Origin: Monocercomonoides exilis
Lineage: Eukaryota > Preaxostyla > Oxymonadida > Polymastigidae
Assembly: GCA_001643675.2 (NCBI GenBank)
Contig: LSRY02000029.1
Span: forward strand, 62,001 to 126,000
DNA: 64,000 bases
Direction of reading: 5' to 3'
Positions 30,747 to 43,200 of the stretch are shown here, piece by piece. Under the pieces are notes generated by a model, which did no database searches, was not told the origin of the DNA, and saw nothing but the letters and a program-made list of their open reading frames with translations. Within the stretch, counting starts at the first letter, position 1; each line of letters opens with the position of its first letter. Position numbers and translations under genes: made by a program.

Positions 30747-31259
30747 TTTCAGTGGTATTTTCGAATTGAGGATTTTGATGAAGAAGAGCAGAAATGGGTG
30801 GAAGATGAGTGGCTGATGGAGAAGGAAGCAAGAAGAGCATTGAATAAGAAGAATAAAGATAGAAGAAAATAGGTAGAGTTAGTTGTTCTTAGCGTTTCCT
30901 GTTGATCATCAATTTCGTACAACTTTTGCTGAAACGGATGAGCCTCATAGCTGAAACGGAGATTTCAGCTGAACAGAAAGCGAAAGCAAATTGTTTTCAT
31001 TCTTAAAATGTTTTCGTTTAATTTATTTATTTTAATCTTTTTCATTCATTTTATAAATGTTTTCTATTAATATGCACTGTTTTGCATGCAAAACTATTGC
31101 TTTATCTTTTTTTTTCGTTTTTTTGAAATAACAAAAAAATCACAAATTCATTATTGTTGGAATTGAAGCATAATATAATTAAAAGGAATTTTTGGAACAA
31201 AAGAAAACTGAATTGGATTTCTTCTTCAATGATGTTCTTAAATTCCAGTTCTTGAATTA
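30747..31259. other. Intergenic DNA up to the transposon
   Basis: AT-rich with no supported gene. It ends with the TA at 31258-31259 that is the left target-site duplicate of the adjacent transposon. Confidence 0.5.
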
Positions 31260-31302
31260 CCATCGGTGGAAAAAGCGGTCGTTGGTGGGAAAAGCGGTAG
31301 TT
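31260..31302. repeat. Left terminal inverted repeat of the pogo-type element
   Basis: A 43-bp repeat starting CCATCGGTGG and ending GCGGTAGTT, preceded by TA. It pairs with 33565-33607 with one G/A mismatch. Confidence 0.9.
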
Positions 31303-31620
31303 CAAGTTGTTTGAAAAGAAGAATCTTATGGTAAAAAACATAAAAATTGGAAAGATATTGAACATTCACACCTGTGAAAGTTCAATGTGATGAATTTTTT
31401 ATTTATCGACTGGTTGCAAGACAGAAAAGTTCTCTGAACCTTCGCAATTTGAACAGTAGTTTGAACAAACTGCTGTTATCAAAAATACTTCATTGCATTG
31501 AATAATCAGAAGAAACAACTTGAAGATAATGTGATATATTCTGGAATAGCTGTTTGGAAACAAATTTTGATCTTTTTGAATGAAACTTTATCAAAAAAGT
31601 TTTTGATCGAATGTGTAATA

Positions 31621-32986
31621 ATGGACGCAACAAAAAAAAATCACTCCAAACCTTCTTCATCGTTTGGTGGTAACATCCGACTTCCGAAAATATTCATCTC
31701 CATCACGAAAGATCTTCGAAATAAAAAAGAAATACTCTCCATCATGGAAAGCTGCAGTAGGTTCCAATTTGATTTCAAACGGTGCATGGGAAAGAGGAAT
31801 AGCAGCAATGAAAGCAAATCGGGAAGTGGGGAAAATTGGTAGACCATCAATAATTACAAGTGAACAACTGGAAAGAGTTGAAAATCAAGTCATCACACTG
31901 CTGTCCGAACAAAAAATTATCAAAGTGAAGGACGTTCAATCGATGGTTTTACGAGTTGATCTTTTTGTTTTTTTGATAACGTTGTTTTTTTAGATCCAGG
32001 AAGTTTTAAATACAAGTTGTGAAAGTGACGAAGAAAGGAAAAAAGTTAATTCGAAATATGCCTTTGATCTCATAAAAAGAAGCTCAATATTAAAGGCATG
32101 CATTTCCAGGCCTATGGAAATTGCAAAAATCCGTGCGCAATCACCAGAAACAATTCGTGAATGGTTCCAAAAGTTGTCTTTTATTATTACAGCGAACAAC
32201 ATTGATTCGACAGACATCTACAACTTTGATGAATCCTCTGTTCGCATTGGAGATGGAACAGAAAAGCTTATTGTTTGCCTCAAAAACCAAACGCCGCCTT
32301 CTCCTCCGACATTACCAAAAACCGAAAATGCAACTTTATGTGTTTGCATTTGTGCCGACGGGTCTCATCTTCCACATATATTAATGTACCCACGAAAAAA
32401 GACACCACAAGAGTTTTCTTTTTTATCATCTTTAAATATATTATACATTGGTTCTTCATCGGGTTGGATAAATTCGGAAACATTTCGATTTATCATGATT
32501 CAGAAATGGATTCCGTTGATAGCGAATAAACTGAAAGTGTCAAAATCTAAGAAAGCTCTGTTATTATTAAACAATCACCGTTCTCATTTTGGTTCGGAGG
32601 TTATTTCGTTTGCTAATCATAACAATATCATCATCGAAACCTTTCCTCCGAATATGACACACATTTTACAGCCGTGTGACAATTGCGTGTTTTCTCGATT
32701 AAAACTTGTTCTTCAAAATTCATTTGTTAGACCTTCAAATTTTACGACTTCTTCTTTCCGAAAAGCTTTGGCAGATGTGTTGCCAGAAGCTTTGTCTGCT
32801 GCAACTTCTCCGTCTGTAATAAAATCTGCATTTTTAAACACTGGAGTTCATCCTGTTGCTGCTGCTCCTGTGTTATCCAAAGTTTGCGGAACAGCTTTGT
32901 CGTCAAAAAAATCATCTTCTTCATATTTATCCACAACAGATCTGAAGAAAAGCGTATTTGGAGATTTTTCTCCAAAAGAAAAATGA
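31621..32986 (+). CDS. Pogo-family transposase, DDE_1 type, second catalytic Asp replaced by Asn
   Basis: The second exon (31994-32986) encodes the DDE domain. It has RPMEIAKIRAQSPETIREWF, the first catalytic Asp in IYNFDESSV, the segment LLLNNHRSHF where the family normally has LLLDNH, and the third Asp in MTHILQPCDNCVF. A 39-nt intron (31955-31993, GTTGAT..TTTTTAG) joins it in frame to an upstream exon reading VGKIGRPSIITSEQLERVEN, the linker typical after a helix-turn-helix. The start is unclear: the ATG at 31621 is in a different frame from that exon, whose own frame is open from about 31622 with no ATG. A frameshift or another intron is needed. With the D-to-N change, the protein is probably inactive, although it still ends normally at 32986. 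Confidence 0.8.
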
Positions 32987-33564
32987 CAATTAAAAGAAAA
33001 AAGTCCGTAAATACCTGCGATTGAGATTAAGAAAATGAAAATAACAAACGAAAAAGTAATTGCAAACGAAGAAAAAGGAGTGGAAGAAGAAGCAGAGCAA
33101 AACGAAAGCGAAGGATCGGAGATAATGAAGAAAAGAAAAATTTGACATCGAAAAAAAAAGAATTGATGATAATTATATTTACGGAAATGAAATCAGTTGC
33201 ATATATGAAAAGGAAGGAACATTAACTTTTGATCAGAAAACAAAGTTAAGAACAAGAAAAAAGAGAAAAATTGAAGATGAATCCGATTCAGATATTGAAA
33301 CCACAACAATTTGAATGGATCAATTTTTATTTTGAAGTTTATGTGAATGAAGATATTATTTTTTAGAACTGCGTTAGTCTTATTTTTCCAATTCATATAT
33401 CTTTTTTATATAAAAACAGGCTGTTGATGATAAAGTTTAATACCTTTTTTTCATTTATTTTTTCATATTTCTGTTCGACAAGCAATAATAATCAAAATTC
33501 AAAATGCTTCAGGCCATATCAAAAGAATAACAGGGAAGAAAAATAACATTATTTTAGTTCCTCC

Positions 33565-33607
33565 AACTACCGCTTTTCCCACCAACGACCGTTTTTTCCA
33601 CCGATGG
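33565..33607. repeat. Right terminal inverted repeat of the pogo-type element
   Basis: Reverse complement of the left repeat with one mismatch, followed by TA (33608-33609). The segment 32987-33564 between the transposase stop and this repeat is A-rich with no supported gene. Confidence 0.9.
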
Positions 33608-34024
33608 TATTTGATTATTTTTTAATTATAATTATATATTTTTATTTTTAAATTTTTATAAAGAACAACAACCCATCATCTTCATTGATGTTCGCATAAT
33701 TGATGGAATATTTTTCTGATTAATTTTTTTTAAAAAATATCTAATAAAAAATACTAGAGCGATTATTAGTTTCTTGTTATTGACGAAAAGTGCTGTTTAT
33801 TTACAAAAATAATTAAAAAAATTAGATTTCGAAAAAAAAAATTATTATTAAGAAAATAATAAAAAGAAATAAAATTTCTACTTTTTTAATAAATATTTAT
33901 TTAAGAAAATTAAAAGAATAAGTTTTAATAAAAAGAAAGAAAAGAAAAACATGATAATTAACAGAAATAAAAAGTATGAAAAAATAATTTCTGATGATTT
34001 GTCTGAGATGATAAAAACTGAAGA
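33608..34024. other. AT-rich intergenic DNA
   Basis: Poly-A/T-rich spacer between the transposon and the 3' end of the RG/Q-rich gene; nothing recognisable. Confidence 0.5.
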
Positions 34025-34229
34025 TTAATTCGAATCAATAGAATTAGGATTAGCAGCAGATTCAGGAAGTGAAGAAGAAGATGGAGAAGAAGAGGAAGAG
34101 GAAGAAGAGGAAGAGGAAGAAGAAGAAGAAGAAGAGCAATCAGCAGCATTAACTGTATCTTCCAATGGTTCGCTTTGATTTTGCAGAGGAATTGAAGACA
34201 CTGCAACTGAATTTAATGAAGAAGGAGAA

Positions 34230-34261
<32 letters not shown>

Positions 34262-36800
34262 GGCAGGTGATGTTTGCATAGCTCCATACATCTGCTGGGA
34301 TTGCTGAGGAAGAATTCCTTGTTGAATTCCTTGTTGAATTCCTTGTTGGATTTCTTGTTGAATTTCTTGCTGATTTCCTTGTTGTTGTTGTTGAATATCC
34401 GGTTGTAATTGTGGTATTTGCTGCTGTTGTTGTATTTGCTGTTGTTGAATATCTTCTGCTCTTTGCTGTGAATAACTTCCTTGTTGAATTCCTTGTTGAA
34501 TTTGCTGTTGTTGCAGATCTTGTTGTTGTTGTTGTAATGTCTGTTGTGAATGAACCATTCCCTGTTGTTGTTGCATTTGCTGCTGTGACTGCAAAACTTG
34601 CATCGCCTGCTGCTGCTGGCTCAACAGCTGCATAAATGCCAGCAGGTTCTGTGGAGGAAGAGGAGGTATCTGAAGCTGAGGTGGAAGTTGTGAAGGCAAT
34701 TGTGATTGAGAAGGCAATTGAGAAGGCAACTGAGAAGGCAATTGTGATTGTAACTGAGGTTGTATTTGAGGTTGTATTTGGGATTGATTTTGCAATTGAG
34801 AAGGCAATTGTGATTGAATCTGTGGTTGAATATGAGCTTGTGGTTGAATATTACTTTGTTGTTGTTGTTGACTTTGCTGATTAGCCACCGACATTTGAGA
34901 AGCAGGCAAAGTCTGTTGTAATTGCTGCATTTGCTGTGCTTGTGATTGAATTTGTGACTGAATTTGTGTTTGGAGCGAAAGAGCAGGTTGATTTTGAGGT
35001 ATGCCCTGAATGTACTGAGGGAGGAGAGGGAGAGGAAATGGATGGGGAAGAGAATGAGGAAGAGGTTGGGGAAGAGATTGCGGTTGAATTTGAGGTCGTT
35101 GTTGCTGTTGTTGTATAGAATTCTGTGGAATTGGTTGAATTGGCTGTAAAGTTTGATGCTGTATTGATTGTATTGATTGCATTCCTTGTTGAGTTTGCGG
35201 TATTTGCTGAGGTTGCAATTGAATATCCTGCTGTGGTTGCATTCCCTGTTGTTGCATTTGATGATGTTGCTGTTGAATCTGCTGCTGACTCAATTGCTGA
35301 CCTTGTTGAATTCCCTGTTGAATTCCCTGTTGAATTCCCTGCTGCTGTTGTTGAGATGGCATTCCTTGCTGTTGTTGTATTTGTTGTTGAGCTTGTTGTT
35401 GCATCTGCTGCATTTGAGCCTCCACAAACAGCTGCTGCTGCAAGTAAGAGAAGAGGAGCGGGTCAAGTGACACCATCAGCTGGCCAGAGGGCGTGGTGAT
35501 GAGGGAGGCTGGGGGAGGAAGAGGAAGAGGAGGAGGATACGAAGAAGAAGAAGAAGAAGAAGAAGAAGAGGAGGAGGAGGAAGAGGAAGAAGAAGAGGAA
35601 GAAGAAGAGGAAGAAGAAGGAAGTGAAGAAGAAGACATATTAGATGATAAAGATGGTAATGTTGATGATGTTGATGATGATGATGATGAAGGAGGAGGAG
35701 GAGGAGGAAGATGAGGTTGTGATGTTGACATTGGAAGAGGAAAACTTTGTGAATTTGAAGAAGAAATTGGAGAAGAAGAAGAAGAATGAAAAGAATGAGA
35801 GGAATAAGAAGAATGAGAAGAAGAAGAAGAAATTGGAGTTGAAGAAGGAGAAGGTGGATTTGAAACAAAAGAAGAAGTTGGAGAAGAAGAAGAAGAAGAA
35901 GAAGAAGAAGAAGAATTAGAAGGAGAAAGAGAAGAAGAAGAAGAAGAGGAAGAGGAAGGGGAAGAAGAAGAAGAAGACAATTGAGGATTATGAAGAGGAG
36001 AACAAAGAGGTTTGTTTAAGTTTTGAACCGAATTCAGAGAAGAATAAGAAGAAGTTGGAGAGGAATTCATTGAAGAAGAAGAAGAAGAGGAGGAGGAGGA
36101 AGAAGAAGAAGAGGAAGGAGAAAGAGAAGGAGAAGGAAATGAAGAGGAAGGAGAAGAAATGGAAGAGGAGGAGGAAGAAGGAAAAGAAGAAGAGGAGGAA
36201 GAAGAAGGGGTTGATTGAATAAGAGGATAATTAGCTTTCAATGGAAGATGAGGTGGATGAAAAGAGGAAGAGGAAGAAGAAGAAGAAGAAGAAGAAGAAG
36301 GAGAAGGAGAAGAAGAAGGAGAAGGAGAAGAAGAAAGAGAAGAAGAAGAAGTTAATATTCGATTGTTGCTAATGCTGTAATGAGGAGTGGAAGGAGTTGG
36401 AAGCAAAGAAGAAGAAGGATTTTGAGAAGAAGAAGAAAAAGAAGAAGAAAGAGAAGAAGGAGAGGAAGAGAAAGAAGAAGAAGAAGAAAGAGGAAGTTGA
36501 GATTTTTGAGGAGAAGGAAGAAGAGAAGAAGAAGAAGAAGAAGAAGAGAAGGAGGAGGAGGAAGAAGAAGATGCTGGAGAAGAAGAAAGAGAAGAAAGAG
36601 AAGAGGAAGAGGAGGAGGAGGAAGAAGAATTCACATTGAAGACTTGTTGAGTATTGTTTTGAGAAGACAATGAATTTGAAGTGTTATTTGAAGAAATCAA
36701 TTTTGTGGCTGGTTTTCTTTCGTTTTGAAGGCGAAAAACAGATTTTGGCTTTGGAATGGAAGAGAAAAGAGGAGGCTGATGAGGAAAGATGGAAGAAGAG

Positions 36801-36835
<35 letters not shown>

Positions 36836-39520
36836 TGATGATGAAATTGAAGAAGGAGAAGAAGAGGAAGAAGAAGGAGAGGAAGAAAAGGAGGAGGAGG
36901 AAGAAGAATTTGCTGAATATTGCATAGGTTGAGAGAGAAGAGGAGGTTGACGTTGAGGAAGAGAAGAAGAAGGAGAGGAGGAAGAGGAAGAGGAAGATGA
37001 AGAAGAAAATTGTTTATTATTAATTTTTGGTTGTTTAGAAGAAGAAGAAGAAGAAGAAGAAGAAGAAGAAGAAGACGTATTTTTTCTGGACAAATTTGAT
37101 AGCAAAGGGGTTGAATAGCTGGAAAATGAACTAGAAAACGCATTTTGACGTATATTTTTGCTTGTTTCTTGTTCAGAACGAGAAAAAGAGGAGGAGGAAG
37201 AAGAAAGAGAAGAAGAAGAGGAAGAGGAAGAAGAAGAAATAAGAGGAGAAGAATAAGAAAACGCGGAATCTGCCAATTGAGAAGGAATATATGTGTCTGC
37301 AACAATTCTATTTGATGATGATTTTTGTGAATTTTTTGAAGAAGAAGAAGAAGAAGAAGAATTTGAAGAAGAATACTTCAAAAAATCTTGTTTTCTCCCT
37401 TCTTTTCGCTGTTTATATATCCCTTGTTCATTTGCTCCTTCTTTTCCTCTTCCTTCTCTTCCTTCTCTTCCTCTTCCACTTTCTCCCCTTTCTCCCTTTT
37501 CCTCTCTTTCTCCTCCTCCTCTTCCTCCCCTTCCTCTTTCGCTTCTTCCTCTTCCTCCTCTTCCTCTTCCTCTTCCTCCTCTTCTCCCTCTTCCAAATCC
37601 TCCATTCAAAACTTCTATTTCAAAATATCTTTCTCCTACTTCTCCTCCTTCCTCCTCCTCCTCTTCTTCTTCCTCTTCTTCCTCTTCCTCTTCCTCTTCT
37701 TCCTCCTCCTCCTCATCATCTTCATATTCCATTTCTTCTTCATTCACTTCTTTATTCCTCTCCTTCGCATTGTAAGGCCTCCAAATCGCTTCCACAATTC
37801 CAGAACTTCTTCTGTTTACTTCTTCTCTTCTTCTTCCTCCTCTTCTTCTTTCAATTATGTTTTCATTCTCTTTTCCTTTCCCTCTTCTTCCTCCTCTTCC
37901 TCCCCTCCCTCTTCTTCCTTTCTTCTTCACAACTTCTTCTTCTTCCTCTTCCACTTCCTCTTCCTCCTCATCCTCATCCTCATCCTGATCTTCTCCTTCT
38001 CCTCCCTCCTTCTCCTTCCCTTTCTCCTTCTCTCTCTCTTCTTCCTTCCTCCTTCCCCTTCCCCTTCCTCTCCCCCTTCCCCTCCCTCTTCCCCTTCCCC
38101 TTCCTCTTCCTCGTCCTCTTCCTCTCCCTCTCCAATTATCAGCATCTGGCCCTTCAACCACAACTCCTAATTCTTCTCCTTCTCCTTCTCCTTCTCCTTC
38201 TCCTTCTCCTTCTCCTTCTCCTTCTCCTTCTCCTTCTCCTCCTCTTCTTTCTCTTCTGTTTTCTCCTTTTTTCCTTTCATTTGCTTCATTTTCATTGGCG
38301 GCGCTCACTTCATTCACATCGCTCCACATCCGATGCGGCTCAAACGGCCTTTCTTTGCGTTTCCCCCTTTCCAACACGCCTTTGGCTTTGGAAGACAAGG
38401 GAAAAGAAGAGGAATTTTGCGATTGAACGGAAGATTGAGGTCGATAGATTGAAGGGGAAGAGGAAGAGGAGGAGGAGGAAGAAGAAGAAGAAGTTGAAGA
38501 AGAAGAAGTTTGGGGTTGTGCTTTTAAATCTGATGTTGCACCACCACCACCAGCAGCAGCAACAGCAGCAGCATTAGAAGAAGAATAAGAGTTCTGTTTA
38601 ACATCACTTTTCAAAGGAGATGAAGGAGTCTTTGCTTCTTCTTTGTTCGATTTGGGCGCTTCAAACGTGTCACCTGTCACATCTGCCCATGAAATAGACT
38701 CTGGCAAATCTTCAAAACTGTCCCAGCTAATTTCTGCTTCTGCATTGTTTGCCTGCTCTTCTTTATCGTTTTTTTCTTCTTTTCGTTCTCGTCTCCAAAT
38801 TCCCTTCCACATCCGGCCATCTTTTCTTTTTTCTTTTTTCCGAATGTCTTTGCCTTTGAATTGATCATTGCACATTCCGCTTTGGTCAGCTAATTCAGTT
38901 GCTTCTTGCTTGTCAAAACGATCCTTTTCAGAAATTGTTTCTTTTTCTGTTTTGTCAAAGAACCGATGCTTCCCGCCTTCCTTTCCTAAAAATCAAATAT
39001 TCTTAATCCGTAGTACAAAATATGGAAAATGCAAACCTGGAACTTGGCTGCTCAACATTTGACCATGTGAGTCTATTGTATCAATTAAATGAGGCGAATG
39101 ATAAGACGTTTGCTTCAAAGGCACTTCTCTAGGAATAAATTTGGTATTTCCTTCTTTGTGAACATTGCGTTTGGAAAGGCGCTTATCACGAGTAAATGGC
39201 TAATAATGTTTGAAATGAAACAGTTTAGAGAAAAAAAAAGATGATCAAAAATATGTTTTGTTTCATAGATAAAAAACAAAAAATATCTCATTTAAGCAAC
39301 AATAATATATCCAAACTTCCTCTGAAGAGATGGCATCTGTTAGATCGTGTTCCCACTTTCCTTCATTGTGAAAATTAGTCCGTGAATTTGAAGACGATTT
39401 TGCTGAATGATTCCACGGAGAACCCTTTCGATAACTCTGGAAAGTATCAGTTAAATTAATTTCTATATTTTGCGTGGGAGTTTGTTGAATGTCATTGCTT
39501 TGAAAACGGTGAGGATGCAT
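34025..39520 (-). CDS. RG-, Ser- and Gln-rich disordered protein, three exons
   Basis: Proposed exons: 39520-39317, 39199-39037 and 38985-34025, giving 1,775 aa; introns of 117 and 51 nt start GTTTG and end TTAG, and both joins keep frame. The ATG at 39520 is the first in frame. The N-terminal roughly 200 residues are basic and ordinary, with PFTRDKRLSKRN, then EISWDSFEDLPESISWADV. Next come a long EG repeat, an RGRGRG block of about 25 residues, Glu runs, a second RGG-type block (GGFGRGRRGGRGRGRGGRGR), about 700 residues of Ser tracts, and about 400 residues rich in Gln (QQGIQQGIQQG, QSQLPSQLPSQ). RG/RGG blocks commonly bind RNA, and Gln-rich tails are common in proteins that assemble into granules. 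An RNA-granule role is therefore a guess, with no folded RNA-binding domain seen. Confidence 0.72.
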
Positions 39521-40205
39521 CAAAAGAATTTGTCAACTTTCAAAAATGATAAAAAGCGGTAATAACGATCAAAATTTTTTTTAGAATTGAAGAAGTTATT
39601 CATCATTAAGAATATATATATTTTTTATGAATACGGCTTCAAGTGCTAAAACAATTTTGAAACTTGCTTCACAAGACTTCACAAAAAAATCACAAAATAT
39701 AAAAAGCTTATAATAATTATATGTTTCTTTTAATTTAATTTTCTTATTTATATTTTCATAAAATATTTTGATATATTTGTAATATGATATAATAACATTC
39801 GATAAATATTATTTAATAAAAATTTAGTATTTTTATTTACATGAACAAACTTGCATTAATTATTTATAATTTTAGATAAATAACTCACTGAATTTTGTTC
39901 TTCAATCTATATTGAATCAAGTTGTTGTTTAACAATTCTTTATTACTTCAACAAGAGCTATTTGTGTTAATTGTATGCAAACTTTTCAACATTGAACAAA
40001 ATAATTATATTTTTTATAAAAAGCATCGATTCTTTATTTAAAGAAAAATAAAAAAATATTAAAATATTATCGGATATTAAAAAAAGAATGCTTTCAGTTT
40101 TTTTATTGTTCTTTTTTTCAAAAATTTTTCGAATGTAATTTCCTTTCCCTTTAAAAAAAGATTGATCTTTGGAATTTTTAGACTTTTCTTTTATTGAAAG
40201 GAACA
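39521..40205. promoter_or_regulatory. Divergent intergenic region
   Basis: About 685 bp, very AT-rich, between the divergent starts of the RG/Q-rich gene (-) and the large surface-protein gene (+). It should hold both promoters, but I recognise no defined element. The small minus-strand ORF at 39967-40212 is Lys/Ile/Phe-rich and looks random. Confidence 0.4.
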
Positions 40206-43200
40206 ATGACATTTGTTCTTTTCTTTATAACTTATTGCGAATTATGCTATACTCAGAGCACCAATACTGACATTGATGCATTTTCTGTTTCACAATATCG
40301 TTATTTAAATTCTTTTTTTAATTGGTATGTTCTGTTGTTAATATTGAAGTTTTACGGTTAGATATTGATTTTTCTTATAACTTATTTGAATTCCTATTTC
40401 AAAAATAAAATTTGTAGTTATAATGTTTTTAACAAAGAAAATCCTCACTGCTGCATTATTCAATCATATTTTGCATCGAAAAATTCTTCAATTCATCTTA
40501 AATCAGCGAGTTTCGTCAAAAAAGAAAACATACATATTTTTTGTATTGATAAAAATTCGGAAATTTTCTGCGTATCAACTGTATTTCTTTTTATTGATGA
40601 ACATTCAAAAAGCCCTTTCTACACTGATTTTGGATTGCTAAATCTAAAAAATATTTCTTTAACGAATGTTGGACGTTCTAAAATCCTTCCTTCTTTAATC
40701 GCATCACCTGAGAAAGCGGAATTTTTACCAAATGTGGATGGTTCGATAGACTTAGGCTCTTCAGAAATATCCAGCGCGATTTTTTCTTCTTCATTTTTGG
40801 CGTCTTCCCTAATATCAAATGTTGTTATCCGGCAATCACTTTTCAGAAATGTGTCAATTCTATCCTTATCATCCCTTTCAAAAATTGAGTCTCAAAGGAA
40901 TCATTTATATTCTTTTATAAGTTGCTGCACTTTTTCAAATGTTAACGATGTTTATAATGGTGGCATTACTTATTCACTCAAAAATCCTTTTCATTCGCTG
41001 ACGTCATTCAACAGCACATTCGAGAAATGCTTCCATACTTCCAACAGGATGTCTAATGAACCAATTATTCAGACAGGAACTAGTGATTCTTTCATACCAC
41101 TTGAACACCAAGACACATTCGATGAGAACAGCCATCAATTCGAGTGGTGCGAGTGGACATCTGCTAGCGGTGAAGACGGAGGAGCAATCTTTATTCAGAG
41201 CTCAATTGGAGCTGGAAGTGAGAGCGTTTCAACATTAACTGTTTCAAATTGTGCTTTCACGAGCTGTTCGACAACAACAACTGGAGGAGCAGGAACAGGA
41301 ACAGGAACCGGTGCCGGAGGAGCCATCTATGCAAAAGGGATTCTGCGTCTTCAAATCTCTTCCTCCAAATTCGATCAATGCACCTCAGAAACAAACGGTG
41401 GCTGCCTTTATGTGCTTCATGTGAAAGAAGTTTCTGTTTCGCAAGCAAATTTCACTGATAGCTCGGCAGGTGAAAGCGGAGGAGGGTTGCATTTCGCAGG
41501 AAGTGGCAGTGTGCAAATGAGTGAATGCCTTATGAACAACGTTGCTGCAAATGGAGCAGTTGCAAGCAATGGTGGTGGTGGAATTGTTTTAATTGTTGAA
41601 GAGCCTGCAGCAACAAAAAAGCATTCGAATTTAATTGAGAGAGATGAAAGAAGCCGCATGGCATCCGCAGGGAAATTTATTAGGAGCGTTGAAGCTGACA
41701 GCGAATTCCGAATAACAAGAAAATACAGCCAGCCTTTACGATCCATGCTTTCAAGTTCAAACGATTTTGTTTCTTCAACAACTTATCATGCAACAAACCA
41801 AGAAAGCGCCATTTTTTCCTTCTGCATGTTCCGAGACGTCAGTGCGCAGTCTGGAAAAGGGAATGCTGCGATGCTCACGATGGGCTCTGCTGTATCATCT
41901 TCACCTTTTCACTCTTGCTATGCTAAGTCAACCAGCGCAACTTCAACTGCTTCACTTGTTTATTTGACAGACACCAGCTCAGATGCGCCATCAGACTGGC
42001 TTCTTTCTGGTGCAATCTTCTATTTGGAAGCTGGCAGTGGAGCAATCGATAGAAGCTGTGGAAGCACGGCTGTTGATCCTTGCAACACATTTGCGCAGAT
42101 TACAGGGCAATTGGGAACGGATGATAATGTGCTTGTGAGAATCGGTGCTTCTACAATCGAACCAACTGCCACCATTGCGGTTGCTGGGCAGAAGGTCAGT
42201 TGTGAAGGCTCAGGAATCACATATTCAGTTATCAAGCTGGATTCTCTTCCACAGTCTTCTTCTTTTGTCAGTGTGACTGGAAACACCGGAAGTTTTGCAT
42301 TAGAGTCACTTGCAATTCGAACTTCTTTGAGCGATCCGACAACTTATCAATTTTCTGTGACACTGTTTGACATTCAAGCCGGAGCACTTTCATTATCTGA
42401 GTGCTCTGTGGATTCTATTGCGCTTTATGATAAATCATTTATTGAATTTGCATCTGGCTCGACACTCCAACTGAGCAATGTGGCATTCTCAAAGATTACA
42501 CGAATGACCAACGGTGGGTCTGTTATTCAAAAGACACTTTCATCTGAGACATTTGAGCTGAACAATATTTCGTTTGCGAACTGTGGCTGTACAAACGGCA
42601 ACGGAGGCGCATTGAATGTGGAGATTGACAGCAGCAGTTCTGTCATCATTGGAAGCGCATCCGCAGTTGCGTTTGACACATGCACTGTTTCTCCTACTGA
42701 AGAAAATGCAAACAAAGGAGGAGCAATTTTCCTGTCTGTAACAGACTCCTCTGCAAATTTTATTCTGAACAAAGTTTCATTTTCAAACTGTGATGGATGG
42801 AAAGGGAAAAACTTATTTATTTCAGCAACATCGTTGAGCGACACTCTTATTTCAACGACTTCATTGGCTTTTGAGATAGAAACAGTAGGTAACTCGACAT
42901 TTGAGGATTTGTGTGGGAGTGAGGGAGATCCGTCGGTGATTGTTCCTCTGGTGCTGTTTCTGCGGAATTTCAGCGGAGCAGCATTTGTGTCAGGGAGGGA
43001 CTCAGGCAACGATTTCCGGCTGTGCGGGTTTCGGGACTATCCGTGTGCGACGATTGATGGGGCAGCGGCAGGACGTTTTCCGGAGAGCTTGAGGGAAGTG
43101 CGTCTGCTGAACACATTTGTGTTTGGAGAGGAGGTGGAGCTGAATCAACAGAGCTACTCATTTTCCTCAGATCCTGCAAATGCTCCGATTTCAGTGAGCT

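Larger units (their letters stand above)
31260..33607 (+). mobile_element. Pogo-type (Tc1/mariner superfamily) DNA transposon, 2,348 bp
   Basis: Terminal inverted repeats of 43 bp (31260-31302 and 33565-33607) differ at one base. They begin CCATCGGTGG and are flanked on both sides by TA, the target duplication of this superfamily. Each repeat contains two tandem versions of a 20-bp motif (TYGGTGGRAAAAGCGGTMGT), probably the transposase binding sites. Inside is one transposase gene on the plus strand. The intact ends and small divergence between repeats suggest a fairly recent insertion. Confidence 0.88.

Noticed and set aside
31498-31842. 114-codon ORF as the intact N-terminus of the transposase
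   Set aside because: Its frame is not the one that continues into the GRPSIITSEQLERVEN exon, so it cannot be joined to the DDE domain without a frameshift or an extra intron.
37291-38577. 428-codon plus-strand ORF and many similar long ORFs antisense to the low-complexity genes
   Set aside because: They consist of Leu/Phe/Pro runs that mirror Glu/Arg/Ser-coding repeats on the other strand; no domain, and they overlap a better-supported gene.
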